A stretch of 12,509 nucleotides of DNA. Origin: Bacteroidales bacterium M2. GTDB lineage: Bacteria; Bacteroidota; Bacteroidia; Bacteroidales; Muribaculaceae. Made by a program: the position numbers and the translations under genes. Shown piece by piece: positions 1-7,491 of this stretch. The stretch is from assembly GCA_001689415.1 (NCBI GenBank), contig LUJM01000108.1, positions 1-12,509 of the forward strand. Reading direction: 5' to 3'. The notes under the pieces are model-generated. The model saw nothing but the letters and a program-made list of their open reading frames with translations, ran no database searches and was not told where the DNA came from. Each line of letters begins with the position of its first letter. Position 1 is the stretch's first letter.

Positions 1-15
1 CAAGCCATTAACTGA

Positions 16-726
16 ATATCCCTATTTATCCTAAATGACGGATATAACGAAGCTTGGGCGGTATACGATCACGACAATTTTACAGACCACCAATTTGCAA
101 AAGAACATGCCAATCAAGTTAATGTGAATATCGCTTTTTCCTCAATTAGCTTCGAGGAGTGGATTCTGTTACACTTTGAGCGCAATGAAAAGGCTTTCTG
201 CAAATCGGTATGCAAGCAGAAAAAGCAAGACATAATGTGCGGAACAGGTGCGCATGACGATGATTGTCATGGCGAAGTCTGTGTCGGTGGCCATATTAGA
301 GAACAGAAGCACATTCCTCTGTACGGGAAAAACATGGACGGGCTATTCGCTCAATTATTCGACAAACACAATCTTGCCATTGCAAATGCCGCCTGGACAA
401 GAGGTCTGCACGATAATCCTGATTCTTTCTGGGAATGCAATCCTCTGACAACAGTCGACAGACTGATTGCCCGCCTTTTAGATTATAATCAGGAATATTC
501 TTGGATTCGCGATACCGATAGCTTCGCTCTTGACCGTACGACTCTAAAACTCGAGGAGCAAGAGATAAGCAATACCGGTGACAACCCTATTGCCTTCCGC
601 TACAGAACTTATAATGATCTTATGACCTTTATAAGTGAGTGTAACACTGGCATTATAGAGCCGGGCACGACTATGCGCTTGGATAATCCCGGCCAATGCG
701 AAATACATTGGCTTCATCAGCAATAG
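16..726 (+). pseudogene. RloB-like protein, 5'-truncated or interrupted
   Basis: The frame is open from just after a TGA at 13-15 to the TAA at 724-726. It reads ...AWAVYDHDNF (about 52-81) and then SFEEWILLHFE (about 148-180), which I recognise as the acidic strand and the FExWxLLHF motif of RloB-like proteins (Toprim-like fold, often found near AbiL/RloA-type ATPases in phage-defence or restriction loci). The later YGKNMDGLF and NPLTTVDRLIARLL segments also fit that family. No ATG exists upstream in this frame. The first conventional start, GTG at 124, would discard the DHD motif, so it is probably not the true start. The codons before the TGA (QAIN) run naturally into ISLFILNDGYNEAW, which suggests a nonsense mutation in a longer gene. 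A Cys/His-rich insertion lies at residues 26-63 counted from GTG 124. No partner ATPase is visible because the window ends. Family call fairly sure; function inferred only from the family. Confidence 0.65.
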
Positions 727-753
727 GGATATCAAATTGACGGCAATCAGCTA

Positions 754-785
754 AGCGTAGTCTGAAAAAACTCGCAGACTACGCT
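754..785 (-). terminator. Intergenic hairpin between convergent genes
   Basis: An 11-bp perfect inverted repeat: AGCGTAGTCTG at 754-764 pairs with CAGACTACGCT at 775-785 around a 10-nt loop. It lies between the 3' ends of the RloB-like fragment (plus, ends 726) and the hexosaminidase (minus, ends 818). On the minus strand the loop contains a run of six T, so a smaller stem followed by T is also possible there. It probably stops transcription from the hexosaminidase side and perhaps both sides. Confidence 0.5.
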
Positions 786-810
786 ATTGTGGTTTCCCCA
801 CGATGCTTGT
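754..810 (-). repeat. Diverged copy of the palindromic intergenic repeat
   Basis: Read on the minus strand, this stretch has the same order of parts as the copy at 11552-11616: a CAAGCATCGTGGGG block, then an AACCA..ATT linker, then GCGTAGTCTGCGAG and six T. The 14-base block at 796-809 is an exact reverse complement of 11563-11576. The T-tract part also resembles 11211-11237 (GCGTCGTCT..GA..TTTTTTCAGACT). The copy sits just downstream of the hexosaminidase gene and in its orientation. Its short TCC-loop hairpin is degenerate and appears to be replaced by the longer 754-785 stem. Confidence 0.55.
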
Positions 811-817
811 GGAGATA

Positions 818-2437
818 TTACTCCTCGAATTCCTCTTTGCGGTAGTTATAGCCCTCGGCATCGTAGGTCTTGCGAAGGCGTGACAGGCGTTGCTTGAAGG
901 CCTTGAAATCCTTGGGCGACGAGGTCCATTGCAGTTCTGCAAGTGCGCCGAAGCGTGGTAAAGTCATATACTGGGCGTGACGGAATGAGGGGATATACTC
1001 GCACCAGGTATTACCCTGAGCACCAAGAATATGCTCGGCCTGTTCGGGAGTAAATTCTTCCGGTATAGGTTCGTAGCTATATACCTGCTCGAGCAGCAGA
1101 GGCTGCGCATAGTATGCGCCCGGCTCACCCTCGTCGTAGCTTTGTTTATAGTCGAAATAGAGATACTTTGCCGGAGTCATTATAGCATCGTGACCGGCCT
1201 TTGCAGCCTTGATGCCGCCCTCAACACCGCGCCACGACATTATAACCGTCGATGTGTCGCATCCGCCTTCGAGTATTTCGTCCCAGCCGATAGCCTTGCG
1301 GCCCTTGGTGGCAAGATAGTCGGCCACATGTTTCATCACATGGCTCTGCAGCTTCTGCTCCGCGCTGCTGTGACGGTCGCTCTTGAGACCGAGAGCACGG
1401 ATTTTAGCCTGACACTTAGCACATTCTTTCCACCTTGCCTTAGGACATTCGTCACCACCGATGTGTATATATTCCGACGGGAACAGGTCGGTGAGTTCGT
1501 CCATTACCTTGTCGAGGAAAACATACATGCTGTCGTTTCCTGCGCAAAGAACATCCTGACTCACACCCCAGCGTCGCCACACCTCGTACGGGCCGCCGGT
1601 ACATCCGAGTTCGGGATATGCCGCAAGCGCCGCCTGCATATGGCCGGGAAGGTCGATTTCGGGGATGACAGTGATATGGCGGTCGGCGGCATAGGCGATG
1701 ATATCGCTCACTTCGGCCTGAGTATAATAGCCGTCGACAGGTATGCTGTCGTAGTCGGCAGTGTTCCAACCTATAACCGTATTGGGTCGTTTGGCTCCGA
1801 CCTCGGTCAGACGAGGCAGACTCTTGATTTCGAGTCGCCAGCCCTGGTCGTCGGTGATATGCCAGTGGAAGCGGTTCATATTGTGCATCGCCATCATGTC
1901 GATGAAAATCTTCACCGAATCGGGAGTGAAATAGTGGCGCGAAGTATCGAAATGCGCCCCTCGGTATGCAAACAGCGGGGCATCGCTTACCGTGCCCGCA
2001 GGGTAAAGCACATCGTAATCCCCCGCCCCGGGCACAGCCTTACGCAAGGTCTGAAGGCCATAGAATGTACCCGAATCGCTTGCGCCGTTCACCACTATAC
2101 TGTCGGTCGCTACCGTCAGTGTATACGCATCGGCATTGTCTCCGCCAAGTGTCGAGCACAGACGGATGTAATTCTTATCGGGAGCCTCGTCGCTAATCTG
2201 AGGAGTAAACCCGGTGAGGGTTTCAACATACTCCGCAAACAGCCTTGCATTGACCAATTGCTCGCTATCGGCAACGATGCGGGTCTTGGGATTGAGTCTG
2301 AAAGGCTCAGCATCTGCGCTAAGGCTTATTTCCCCGGGCAGGGGCACTACTTCGTAATCGGCCTCGACAGCCGGGCGCGGGGTGCAAGCCATGGCACAAG
2401 TGGCCAAAATGGCGACATAGGCTAACTCTTTTTTCAT
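818..2437 (-). CDS. Beta-N-acetylhexosaminidase lipoprotein (GH20)
   Basis: A 539-residue glycoside hydrolase family 20 enzyme that removes terminal beta-linked GlcNAc or GalNAc by substrate-assisted catalysis. Residues 1-18 form a lipoprotein signal peptide ending in AMAC (lipid Cys18), so it is exported and membrane anchored. An N-terminal GH20b-type domain spans about 27-150. The catalytic barrel starts at YRGAHFD (158-164), continues through HWHITDDQGWRLE (191-203) and IDLPGH (261-266), and carries the catalytic pair Asp329-Glu330 in HIGGDECP. NTWCEY (476-481) supplies a sugar-binding Trp. Full length for the family. The gene stands alone, divergent from phoH, with its own promoter box at 2460-2467. 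It probably serves host mucin, glycan or peptidoglycan-sugar foraging; the exact substrate cannot be read from sequence. No recognisable ribosome site lies before the ATG, as is usual in Bacteroidota. Confidence 0.95.
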   Translation of the reverse strand: MKKELAYVAILATCAMACTPRPAVEADYEVVPLPGEISLSADAEPFRLNPKTRIVADSEQLVNARLFAEYVETLTGFTPQISDEAPDKNYIRLCSTLGGDNADAYTLTVATDSIVVNGASDSGTFYGLQTLRKAVPGAGDYDVLYPAGTVSDAPLFAYRGAHFDTSRHYFTPDSVKIFIDMMAMHNMNRFHWHITDDQGWRLEIKSLPRLTEVGAKRPNTVIGWNTADYDSIPVDGYYTQAEVSDIIAYAADRHITVIPEIDLPGHMQAALAAYPELGCTGGPYEVWRRWGVSQDVLCAGNDSMYVFLDKVMDELTDLFPSEYIHIGGDECPKARWKECAKCQAKIRALGLKSDRHSSAEQKLQSHVMKHVADYLATKGRKAIGWDEILEGGCDTSTVIMSWRGVEGGIKAAKAGHDAIMTPAKYLYFDYKQSYDEGEPGAYYAQPLLLEQVYSYEPIPEEFTPEQAEHILGAQGNTWCEYIPSFRHAQYMTLPRFGALAELQWTSSPKDFKAFKQRLSRLRKTYDAEGYNYRKEEFEE

Positions 2438-2459
2438 GGTCTAAGGTTTTGAATCATCG

Positions 2460-2467
2460 CAAAGTTA
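2460..2467 (-). promoter_or_regulatory. Bacteroidota -7 box for the hexosaminidase gene
   Basis: On the minus strand this reads TAACTTTG, a perfect match to the Bacteroidota -7 consensus TAnnTTTG. It lies about 22 bp before the ATG at 2437, implying a very short leader. I see no clean TTTG -33 box at the expected distance, so the call rests on the -7 box and its position. Confidence 0.45.
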
Positions 2468-2662
2468 CAAAAATCCACAGATTAATCATCGTTTGCCTTA
2501 AAAAATCATTACTTTTGCACATATTAAACCGATACAACAGCTATTAAGGCCGAGTAACTTCCGAAGATTTATCTTGCTAATAACTTTTCCCATTTTCAAG
2601 TGTTGTAATTGTACAGTGGTGTCCGCACCGTAAATTTTCAACAACATTGAAAAGAAACTGAG

Positions 2663-2692
2663 TTTCTAATTGGCAAATTTTTCGTAACTTTG
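2663..2692 (+). promoter_or_regulatory. Bacteroidota-type promoter of phoH
   Basis: TAACTTTG at 2685-2692 matches the TAnnTTTG -7 consensus exactly. A near-consensus -33 element TTTC lies at 2663-2666, 18 bp upstream. The predicted start of transcription is about 15 nt before the ATG at 2715, giving a short leader. It is the only clear promoter ahead of the phoH-purC pair. Confidence 0.55.
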
Positions 2693-2714
2693 CCATGATT
2701 TTACGTCTAAGTCT

Positions 2715-3692
2715 ATGATCGAACGAATAGTTATTATCGACAATGTCGATCCGCTGTGTTTCTATGGCGTTAACAACGCCAATATGCAGCTGATTAAGAA
2801 TCTGTATCCCAAGTTGCGAATTTCAGCCCGCGGCTCGGTGATACGTGTAATCGGCGAGGAGCGCGAGACATCTGACTTCGAGGCTAAAATCAAGGAACTG
2901 AGCGCGTATGCCGAGCATTACAACACCCTTACCGAGGAGGCAATCCTCGATATCATTAAGGGCGAAGCCCCCAAGGAGTTGAAACGCGACGGCGTGATTA
3001 TTTACGGCATCAACGGCAAGCCTATCAGCGCACGCAATGCCAACCAGCAGCTCATGGTCGACAGTTTTGCAAAAAACGACCTCACCTTTGCCCTCGGTCC
3101 CGCCGGTACGGGCAAGACATACATCGCCATAGCCCTGGCAGTGCGTGCCCTCAAGAACCGCGAGGTGCGCAAAATCATCCTCTCGCGCCCTGCCGTGGAG
3201 GCCGGTGAGAAACTCGGTTTCCTGCCCGGCGATATGAAAGACAAAATCGACCCGTACCTGCAGCCCCTCTACGATGCCCTCGAGGATATGATACCCTCGA
3301 TCAAGCTCAAGGAGTATATGGAGAGCAACGTGATACAGATCGCGCCGCTTGCGTTTATGCGTGGCCGTACGCTCAACGATGCCGTTATCGTACTCGACGA
3401 GGCGCAGAACACCACCGTACACCAGATCAAAATGTTCCTCACCCGCCTGGGCATGAACGCCAAGATGATAATCACCGGTGACGTGACCCAGATCGACCTG
3501 CCCCGGTCGGTACAGTCGGGCCTTGTGCATGCCCTCAGGGTGCTCGACGGCGTACCCGGCATTGGCCGCGTGGAGTATGCAAAGAAAGATATCGTGCGCC
3601 ACTCGCTGGTGCAGCGCATAGTCGAAGCCTACGAGCGCCACGACGCCATGGCCAAAGACAACGGCGAAAACAACGAAACGAAAGATAATTAA
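2715..3692 (+). CDS. phoH: PhoH family ATPase (PhoH-like / YbeZ type)
   Basis: A 325-residue cytoplasmic P-loop ATPase of the PhoH/YbeZ family, which is linked to RNA metabolism and ribosome maturation and often works with the YbeY endonuclease. An N-terminal segment (about 1-90) with a KH-like look precedes the ATPase domain. Walker A is GPAGTGKT (128-135), Walker B is VIVLDEA (224-230), and the sensor-like segment TGDVTQIDLP covers 254-263. Length is normal for the family. The C-terminal tail (from about 310) is polar and poorly conserved. purC follows after 33 nt with no hairpin between them, so the two are likely cotranscribed. The family call is secure; the precise cellular substrate is not. 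Confidence 0.93.
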   Translation: MIERIVIIDNVDPLCFYGVNNANMQLIKNLYPKLRISARGSVIRVIGEERETSDFEAKIKELSAYAEHYNTLTEEAILDIIKGEAPKELKRDGVIIYGINGKPISARNANQQLMVDSFAKNDLTFALGPAGTGKTYIAIALAVRALKNREVRKIILSRPAVEAGEKLGFLPGDMKDKIDPYLQPLYDALEDMIPSIKLKEYMESNVIQIAPLAFMRGRTLNDAVIVLDEAQNTTVHQIKMFLTRLGMNAKMIITGDVTQIDLPRSVQSGLVHALRVLDGVPGIGRVEYAKKDIVRHSLVQRIVEAYERHDAMAKDNGENNETKDN

Positions 3693-3725
3693 CATACATA
3701 TTATAACCCATTCATTATCATAATC

Positions 3726-4673
3726 ATGGCCCTTACAAGCACTGACTTCCATTTTCCGAATCAAGACGCACCCGTATACCACGGCAAGGTGCGCGATGTA
3801 TATTCTATCGCCGGCGACCTGCTGGTGATGGTCGCAACCGACCGTATCTCGGCTTTCGATGTTGTGCTACCCAAGGGTATTCCCTATAAAGGCCAGGTAC
3901 TCAACCAGATCGCCAACTACTTCCTCGATGCCACCTCGGCCGAGATTCCCAACTGGAAGCTCGCCGAAGTCGACCCCATGGTCACCGCCGGTGTACGCGC
4001 CGAGGGTTTCCGCGTAGAGATGATTATCCGCGGCTACCTCGCAGGTAGCGCATGGCGCGAATACGCAGCCGGTGCCCGCGAACTCTGCGGTGTGAAACTG
4101 CCCGAAGGTCTGCGCGAGAACGAGCGCCTGCCCGAGCCTATCATCACCCCCACCACCAAGGCTGATGCCGGTCACGACGAGAATATCTCGCGCGAAGAAA
4201 TCATCGCCCAGGGTCTCGTGAGCGAGGAAGACTACAAGGCTATGGAGGAATATACCCGCCGCCTATTCGCTATCGGCACTAAAATGGCCAACGACAAGGG
4301 CCTTATCCTTGTCGACACCAAATATGAGTTCGGCAAGCACAACGGCAAGGTAATCCTCATCGACGAGGTTCACACCCCCGACTCGTCGCGCTACTTCTAC
4401 GCCGACACCTATCAGGAACTTTTCGAGGCAGGCAAACCCCAGCGCCAGCTCTCTAAGGAGTTTGTGCGCCAGTGGCTTATGGAAAACGGCTTTATGGGCC
4501 GTCCCGGCGAGGTTGTTCCTGAGATGACTCCCGAGGTATGCCGCAGCATCTCGGACCGCTACATCGAGCTGTTCGAGCACCTTACAGGCGAGAAATTTGT
4601 TCCTGCCGACGAGACCGATGCCGAAAAACGCATCGAAGCCGGCGTGCTCGAATTCCTCAACAATCGTAAATAA
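3726..4673 (+). CDS. purC: SAICAR synthase (purine biosynthesis)
   Basis: Phosphoribosylaminoimidazole-succinocarboxamide synthase, which ligates CAIR with aspartate using ATP to make SAICAR in de novo IMP synthesis. The 315-residue protein is the longer form of the family. Visible signatures are GKVRDVY (20-26, nucleotide-binding start), ATDRISAFD (37-45), IIRGYLAGSAWREY (100-113), LVDTKYEFG (195-203, the second PROSITE-type signature) and LIDEVHTPDSSRY (211-223). The ATG at 3726 gives a normal N-terminus. It follows phoH by 33 nt and is probably read from the phoH promoter. A large hairpin downstream (4684-4726) separates it from menG. Function is very secure. Confidence 0.97.
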   Translation: MALTSTDFHFPNQDAPVYHGKVRDVYSIAGDLLVMVATDRISAFDVVLPKGIPYKGQVLNQIANYFLDATSAEIPNWKLAEVDPMVTAGVRAEGFRVEMIIRGYLAGSAWREYAAGARELCGVKLPEGLRENERLPEPIITPTTKADAGHDENISREEIIAQGLVSEEDYKAMEEYTRRLFAIGTKMANDKGLILVDTKYEFGKHNGKVILIDEVHTPDSSRYFYADTYQELFEAGKPQRQLSKEFVRQWLMENGFMGRPGEVVPEMTPEVCRSISDRYIELFEHLTGEKFVPADETDAEKRIEAGVLEFLNNRK

Positions 4674-4683
4674 TTCTGATACA

Positions 4684-4726
4684 GCACGGAGTCTGAGGCA
4701 GAGACTATCCGCCTCAGACTCTGCGC
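4684..4726 (+). terminator. Strong hairpin between purC and menG
   Basis: CGGAGTCTGAGGC (4687-4699) pairs with GCCTCAGACTCTG (4711-4723), a 13-bp stem with one G-U pair. After one mismatch two more pairs form (4684-4685 with 4725-4726). The loop is 11 nt. The following bases (TATATATCTCT) are only moderately T-rich, so this may be a weak terminator, an attenuator or a processing or stability hairpin between purC and menG. Confidence 0.5.
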
Positions 4727-4753
4727 TATATATCTCTAAATCACAAGACTGTC

Positions 4754-5476
4754 TTGAACGTAGAACGTGTCAACCCCTACGGCGACGACCGAGCCAAAAC
4801 CGAACAGGTAGAGGCAATGTTCGACGCAATTGCCCCGGCGTATGATTTTATGAACCGTGCCATGACCTTCGGCCTCGACCGGCTGTGGCTCAGGGCGCTT
4901 GTCAAAGCCGTGCGCAATAGCGGCGCCCGCGAAATCGTAGATATGGCCACCGGCACGGGCGATGTAGCCCTGGCCTTGGCAAGGCGCATACCGGGAGTGT
5001 CGGTAACAGGTCTCGACCTGAGCGAAGGCATGCTTGCAAAGGCCCGCGAGAAGGCTCACGGCGAGGCTGTGACATTCCGGCAAGCCGACTGTCTGCATAC
5101 CGGCCTGCCCGATGCGAGTGCCGATGCCGTGACTGTGGCCTACGGCGTGCGCAACTATGCCGATATCGCAGCCGGGTATCGCGAAATGGCACGTATACTT
5201 AGGCCCGGGGGCATGGTGGCCGTACTCGAGTTGTCGACGCCGGTATCGCCGATTACCCGCCCGCTCTACAAATTGTATACCCGCATGTTGATTCCCATGG
5301 TCGGGAGGTTCGTATCGGGCGACAGCAGGGCTTATTCTTACCTTCCCGAGAGTATCGCGGCAGCTCCGCAGCGCGAAAGCATGACAGCCATTATGAATGC
5401 TGCCGGCTTCGACAAAGCCTCGTTTAAATCTCTCACTTTTGGCGTATGTACGCTATATATAGCTAAAAAAGCATAA
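4754..5476 (+). CDS. menG: Demethylmenaquinone methyltransferase (UbiE/MenG)
   Basis: An SAM-dependent C-methyltransferase of the UbiE/COQ5 family, 240 residues, catalysing the last step of menaquinone synthesis (Bacteroidales use menaquinone, so menG rather than ubiE). SAM-binding motif I is VDMATGTGDV (62-71), with the acidic residue of DLSEGML at Asp88. The family signatures AYGVRNYADI (129-138) and RILRPGG (147-153) are intact, and the C-terminus PQRESM..AGF is typical. There is no in-frame ATG near the expected N-terminus; the first Met is residue 22, inside the conserved EAMFDAIAPAYDFMNR block. TTG at 4754 is therefore the best start and gives the usual N-terminus. It heads a tight operon with the outer-membrane protein gene 3 nt downstream. 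Confidence 0.93.
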   Translation: MNVERVNPYGDDRAKTEQVEAMFDAIAPAYDFMNRAMTFGLDRLWLRALVKAVRNSGAREIVDMATGTGDVALALARRIPGVSVTGLDLSEGMLAKAREKAHGEAVTFRQADCLHTGLPDASADAVTVAYGVRNYADIAAGYREMARILRPGGMVAVLELSTPVSPITRPLYKLYTRMLIPMVGRFVSGDSRAYSYLPESIAAAPQRESMTAIMNAAGFDKASFKSLTFGVCTLYIAKKA

Positions 5477-5479
5477 AAC

Positions 5480-6964
5480 ATGAAACTGACTTTACGCATC
5501 ATCGCAGCCGCTGTAATGGTGGCATTGGGTATAGAGGCCTCGGCGCAGGCCCAATATTTCGAAAATGCACGTGTAGCCGGTGAAGGGCAAGCACAGAGCG
5601 AGTCGGCGATTGCCGACAGCTTAGCGCGTGCCGCAAGCCGCGCAAGCAAGGCCAGCAAAGCAAGCCGTGCAAGCAAAGCAAGCAAGGCAAGCCGTGCAAG
5701 TAAAGCCAGCAAGGCCCACAAAGATAGCATGGTGACAAACCGTGTGCGCTCAATCGAGGAGCTGAACGCATATCTCGATACCCTCGACATGAGCAGGTAC
5801 GACAATCTGATTTCTACTCGCCAGCTACCGAATACCGTGTTTTTGCCTTCGGTATTCACCGGTTATGAGTACCCCGACACGACTCCGGTTTTTGCCCCTG
5901 AGTTGAGCGGCAAGCCATATATGGCATGGATAGAGGAAGAAATGGCAATGCAGCGCAAGATCAAGAACCTCAACTATGCGCTGTATCTCAATAATCCTGA
6001 AAACGTTAGCTACAACATAAACCTACTACCTGAAGCGCCGAAGGTGTTTCATGCCGTTGTCGACCCTGTAAAGCATACAATCAAGATTGAGGAAATCATC
6101 GACAAGGCCGATGCCGTAAACACTATCGACCTCGCCCCGGGCAAGAAGCGCCACTGGATACGCAGTTTTTCGGCTTCACTACAGTTCTCGCAGGCATATG
6201 TGTCGCCCAACTGGTATCAGGGTGGCAACAACAACCTCAATGCCCTCGGACAGCTTTACTACAACGTGAAGCTCAACACCCAGTATCACCCCGACCTGCT
6301 CTTCGAGACCACGGCTCAGTATAAGCTCGGCATCAACAGCGCTCCCGACGATTCGATACACAGCTACAATATCACCGACGATATTTTCCAGGTCAACACC
6401 ACATTCGGTATCCGTGCTCACAAACGCTGGTACTACTCTTTTACCGGTCAGTTCAAGACCCAGCTGCTCAATTCGTACCAGTCGAATACTCGCAACCTTC
6501 GGTCGTCGTTCCTCTCTCCGGGCGAGCTGACAGCCGGTATCGGTATGACCTACAACTACGCCAACGCCAAGAAGACCTTTACATTCGACGCGTCGCTGGC
6601 CCCGGTTTCATATGCCTTGCGCACCTGCATCAGCAACCGCATCGACCCGACGAAGTATAATATTGAAGCAGGCCGCAAGACCTCGCACCATTTCGGTTCG
6701 ACAGCCGAGTTCAAAATCTTCTGGCGCCTTAGCTATAACATCACTTTCGCCTCGCGAATCTTCGCCTTTACCGACTATGAGACCGCGCAGGCCGATTGGG
6801 AGAACACTCTGGCATTTGAAATCAATAAATTCCTGACCACGCAGATCTACTGCCACGCCCGCTACGACTCGAGCACGCCGCGATGCGACGACCCGTCGTG
6901 GAAGAAACTACAGATCAAGGAAATTCTGTCGGTAGGTTTTGCATATAAATTCAGTACTATCTGA
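5480..6964 (+). CDS. DUF3078-like outer-membrane beta-barrel protein
   Basis: A 494-residue exported protein. A signal peptide spans 1-22 (cut after ASA). It is followed by a low-complexity Ala/Ser/Lys/Arg segment (52-81), a soluble region (about 82-220), then a long run of alternating aromatic and polar residues to the end (about 228-494). The sequence SQAYVSPNWYQGGNNN (237-252) is what I associate with the DUF3078 family of Bacteroidota outer-membrane proteins. The C-terminus (VGFAYKFSTI) has the alternating aromatic pattern of barrel proteins. Function unknown. It starts 3 nt after menG and its stop overlaps the next start by one base, so it is translated within the menG operon. No SusC/TonB features are present. 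Family call moderately sure; the barrel topology is inferred. Confidence 0.75.
   Translation: MKLTLRIIAAAVMVALGIEASAQAQYFENARVAGEGQAQSESAIADSLARAASRASKASKASRASKASKASRASKASKAHKDSMVTNRVRSIEELNAYLDTLDMSRYDNLISTRQLPNTVFLPSVFTGYEYPDTTPVFAPELSGKPYMAWIEEEMAMQRKIKNLNYALYLNNPENVSYNINLLPEAPKVFHAVVDPVKHTIKIEEIIDKADAVNTIDLAPGKKRHWIRSFSASLQFSQAYVSPNWYQGGNNNLNALGQLYYNVKLNTQYHPDLLFETTAQYKLGINSAPDDSIHSYNITDDIFQVNTTFGIRAHKRWYYSFTGQFKTQLLNSYQSNTRNLRSSFLSPGELTAGIGMTYNYANAKKTFTFDASLAPVSYALRTCISNRIDPTKYNIEAGRKTSHHFGSTAEFKIFWRLSYNITFASRIFAFTDYETAQADWENTLAFEINKFLTTQIYCHARYDSSTPRCDDPSWKKLQIKEILSVGFAYKFSTI
5633..5722 (+). repeat. 27-bp tandem repeat in the OMP gene
   Basis: Three tandem 27-bp units (5633-5659, 5660-5686, 5687-5713) plus a degenerate 9-bp tail encode ASRASKASK three times, then AHK. 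Units differ at a few mostly silent positions. The unit is a multiple of three, so slippage would change protein length without breaking the frame. The product is a highly basic linker just after the signal peptide. Confidence 0.9.
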
Positions 6965-7491
6965 TGACGAGGCTTTTATCCGCAGTGCTGCTTATGCTCC
7001 TTGCCCTTGTGGCAAAGGGTGAGCCGCTGTGGATAAAGCTCGATACCATTATCTCCGGGCAAGGCACTCCCGAAGGGGTGTGGCGACTGCCCTCGGGCAC
7101 GATTTTTGAAATCAAGGCCCGCGGCGGACAGCCGGGAATCTACGACCTCACCCTGCTGCACAGCAATGACTTGTCGGTGGAAGCCGGTACGGGATTCGGC
7201 ACGATGACTGCCGGGGCCGACAGGCGCACTTTCGATGCCTCGCTGCTCTCCGACCCTAAGGCTCGAGGCTCGGCAGGCAAAGGTCGGCGCCGCGATTTTG
7301 TGATTACTTTCAACGATGATTTCACTCATCTGTCGCTACGGCATTACCGCAAAGGGATATCGATCAACTTTGTGCGGTTGGTGCCGTATCTTTTTCGTGT
7401 AGGTATCGAGCGCAACGATGAGCGGCCGCATGGCATTGTGGGCGCATGGCGATGCGACGGCACCTCGATAGATTATCCTATAAAACTATGA
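6964..7491 (+). CDS. Exported protein of unknown function
   Basis: A 175-residue protein with an N-terminal signal peptide (1-19, hydrophobic LLSAVLLMLLALVA, likely cut before Glu20). The mature part is rich in predicted beta-strands with the pattern GTPEGVWRLPSG near its start and RPHGIVGAWR near its end. There are no membrane segments, Cys pairs or catalytic motifs that I recognise. Start and stop are fixed by coupling: the ATG at 6964 overlaps the stop of the OMP gene by one base, and its own stop overlaps the next start by four (ATGA). It is probably periplasmic and may act with the preceding outer-membrane protein; that is inference from gene order only. Confidence 0.75.
   Translation: MTRLLSAVLLMLLALVAKGEPLWIKLDTIISGQGTPEGVWRLPSGTIFEIKARGGQPGIYDLTLLHSNDLSVEAGTGFGTMTAGADRRTFDASLLSDPKARGSAGKGRRRDFVITFNDDFTHLSLRHYRKGISINFVRLVPYLFRVGIERNDERPHGIVGAWRCDGTSIDYPIKL

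Larger units (their letters stand above)
2438..2714. other. Divergent intergenic region with two promoters
   Basis: This 277-bp spacer separates the minus-strand hexosaminidase from plus-strand phoH. It is AT-rich, holds no credible ORF and has promoter-like boxes close to each gene. Two weak inverted repeats are visible: TTTTCAA (2635-2641) with TTGAAAA (2647-2653), and GGTG-TCCG-CACC at 2618-2629. Neither has a clear role. Confidence 0.6.

Noticed and set aside
13..15. TGA read as selenocysteine in the RloB-like gene
   Set aside because: No adjacent stem-loop of the expected kind is evident and the family has no selenoprotein members that I know of; a nonsense mutation or the window edge is simpler.
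1031..2425. 464-codon open frame on the plus strand opposite the hexosaminidase
   Set aside because: It lies wholly antisense to a strongly supported GH20 gene, its protein has no domain logic, and long antisense frames are common opposite GC-richer genes.
2510..2517. TACTTTTG as a second plus-strand promoter box
   Set aside because: It fits TAnnTTTG but the nearest TTTG (2492-2495) is only 14 bp away, and it is about 200 bp from phoH, which has a better-placed box.
2823..3782. 319-codon minus-strand frame opposite phoH
   Set aside because: It is a shadow of phoH; the plus-strand Walker motifs are decisive and this reading is low in recognisable features.
5338..5859. Minus-strand frame with ALLALLARL repeats that looks like a membrane protein
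   Set aside because: The Leu/Ala-rich pattern is only the antisense reading of the 27-bp tandem repeat in the outer-membrane protein gene.
7446..7487. Longer start for the 7488 gene
   Set aside because: The extra 14 residues would precede and spoil a clean signal peptide; the ATG at 7488 has the ATGA overlap typical of this operon.
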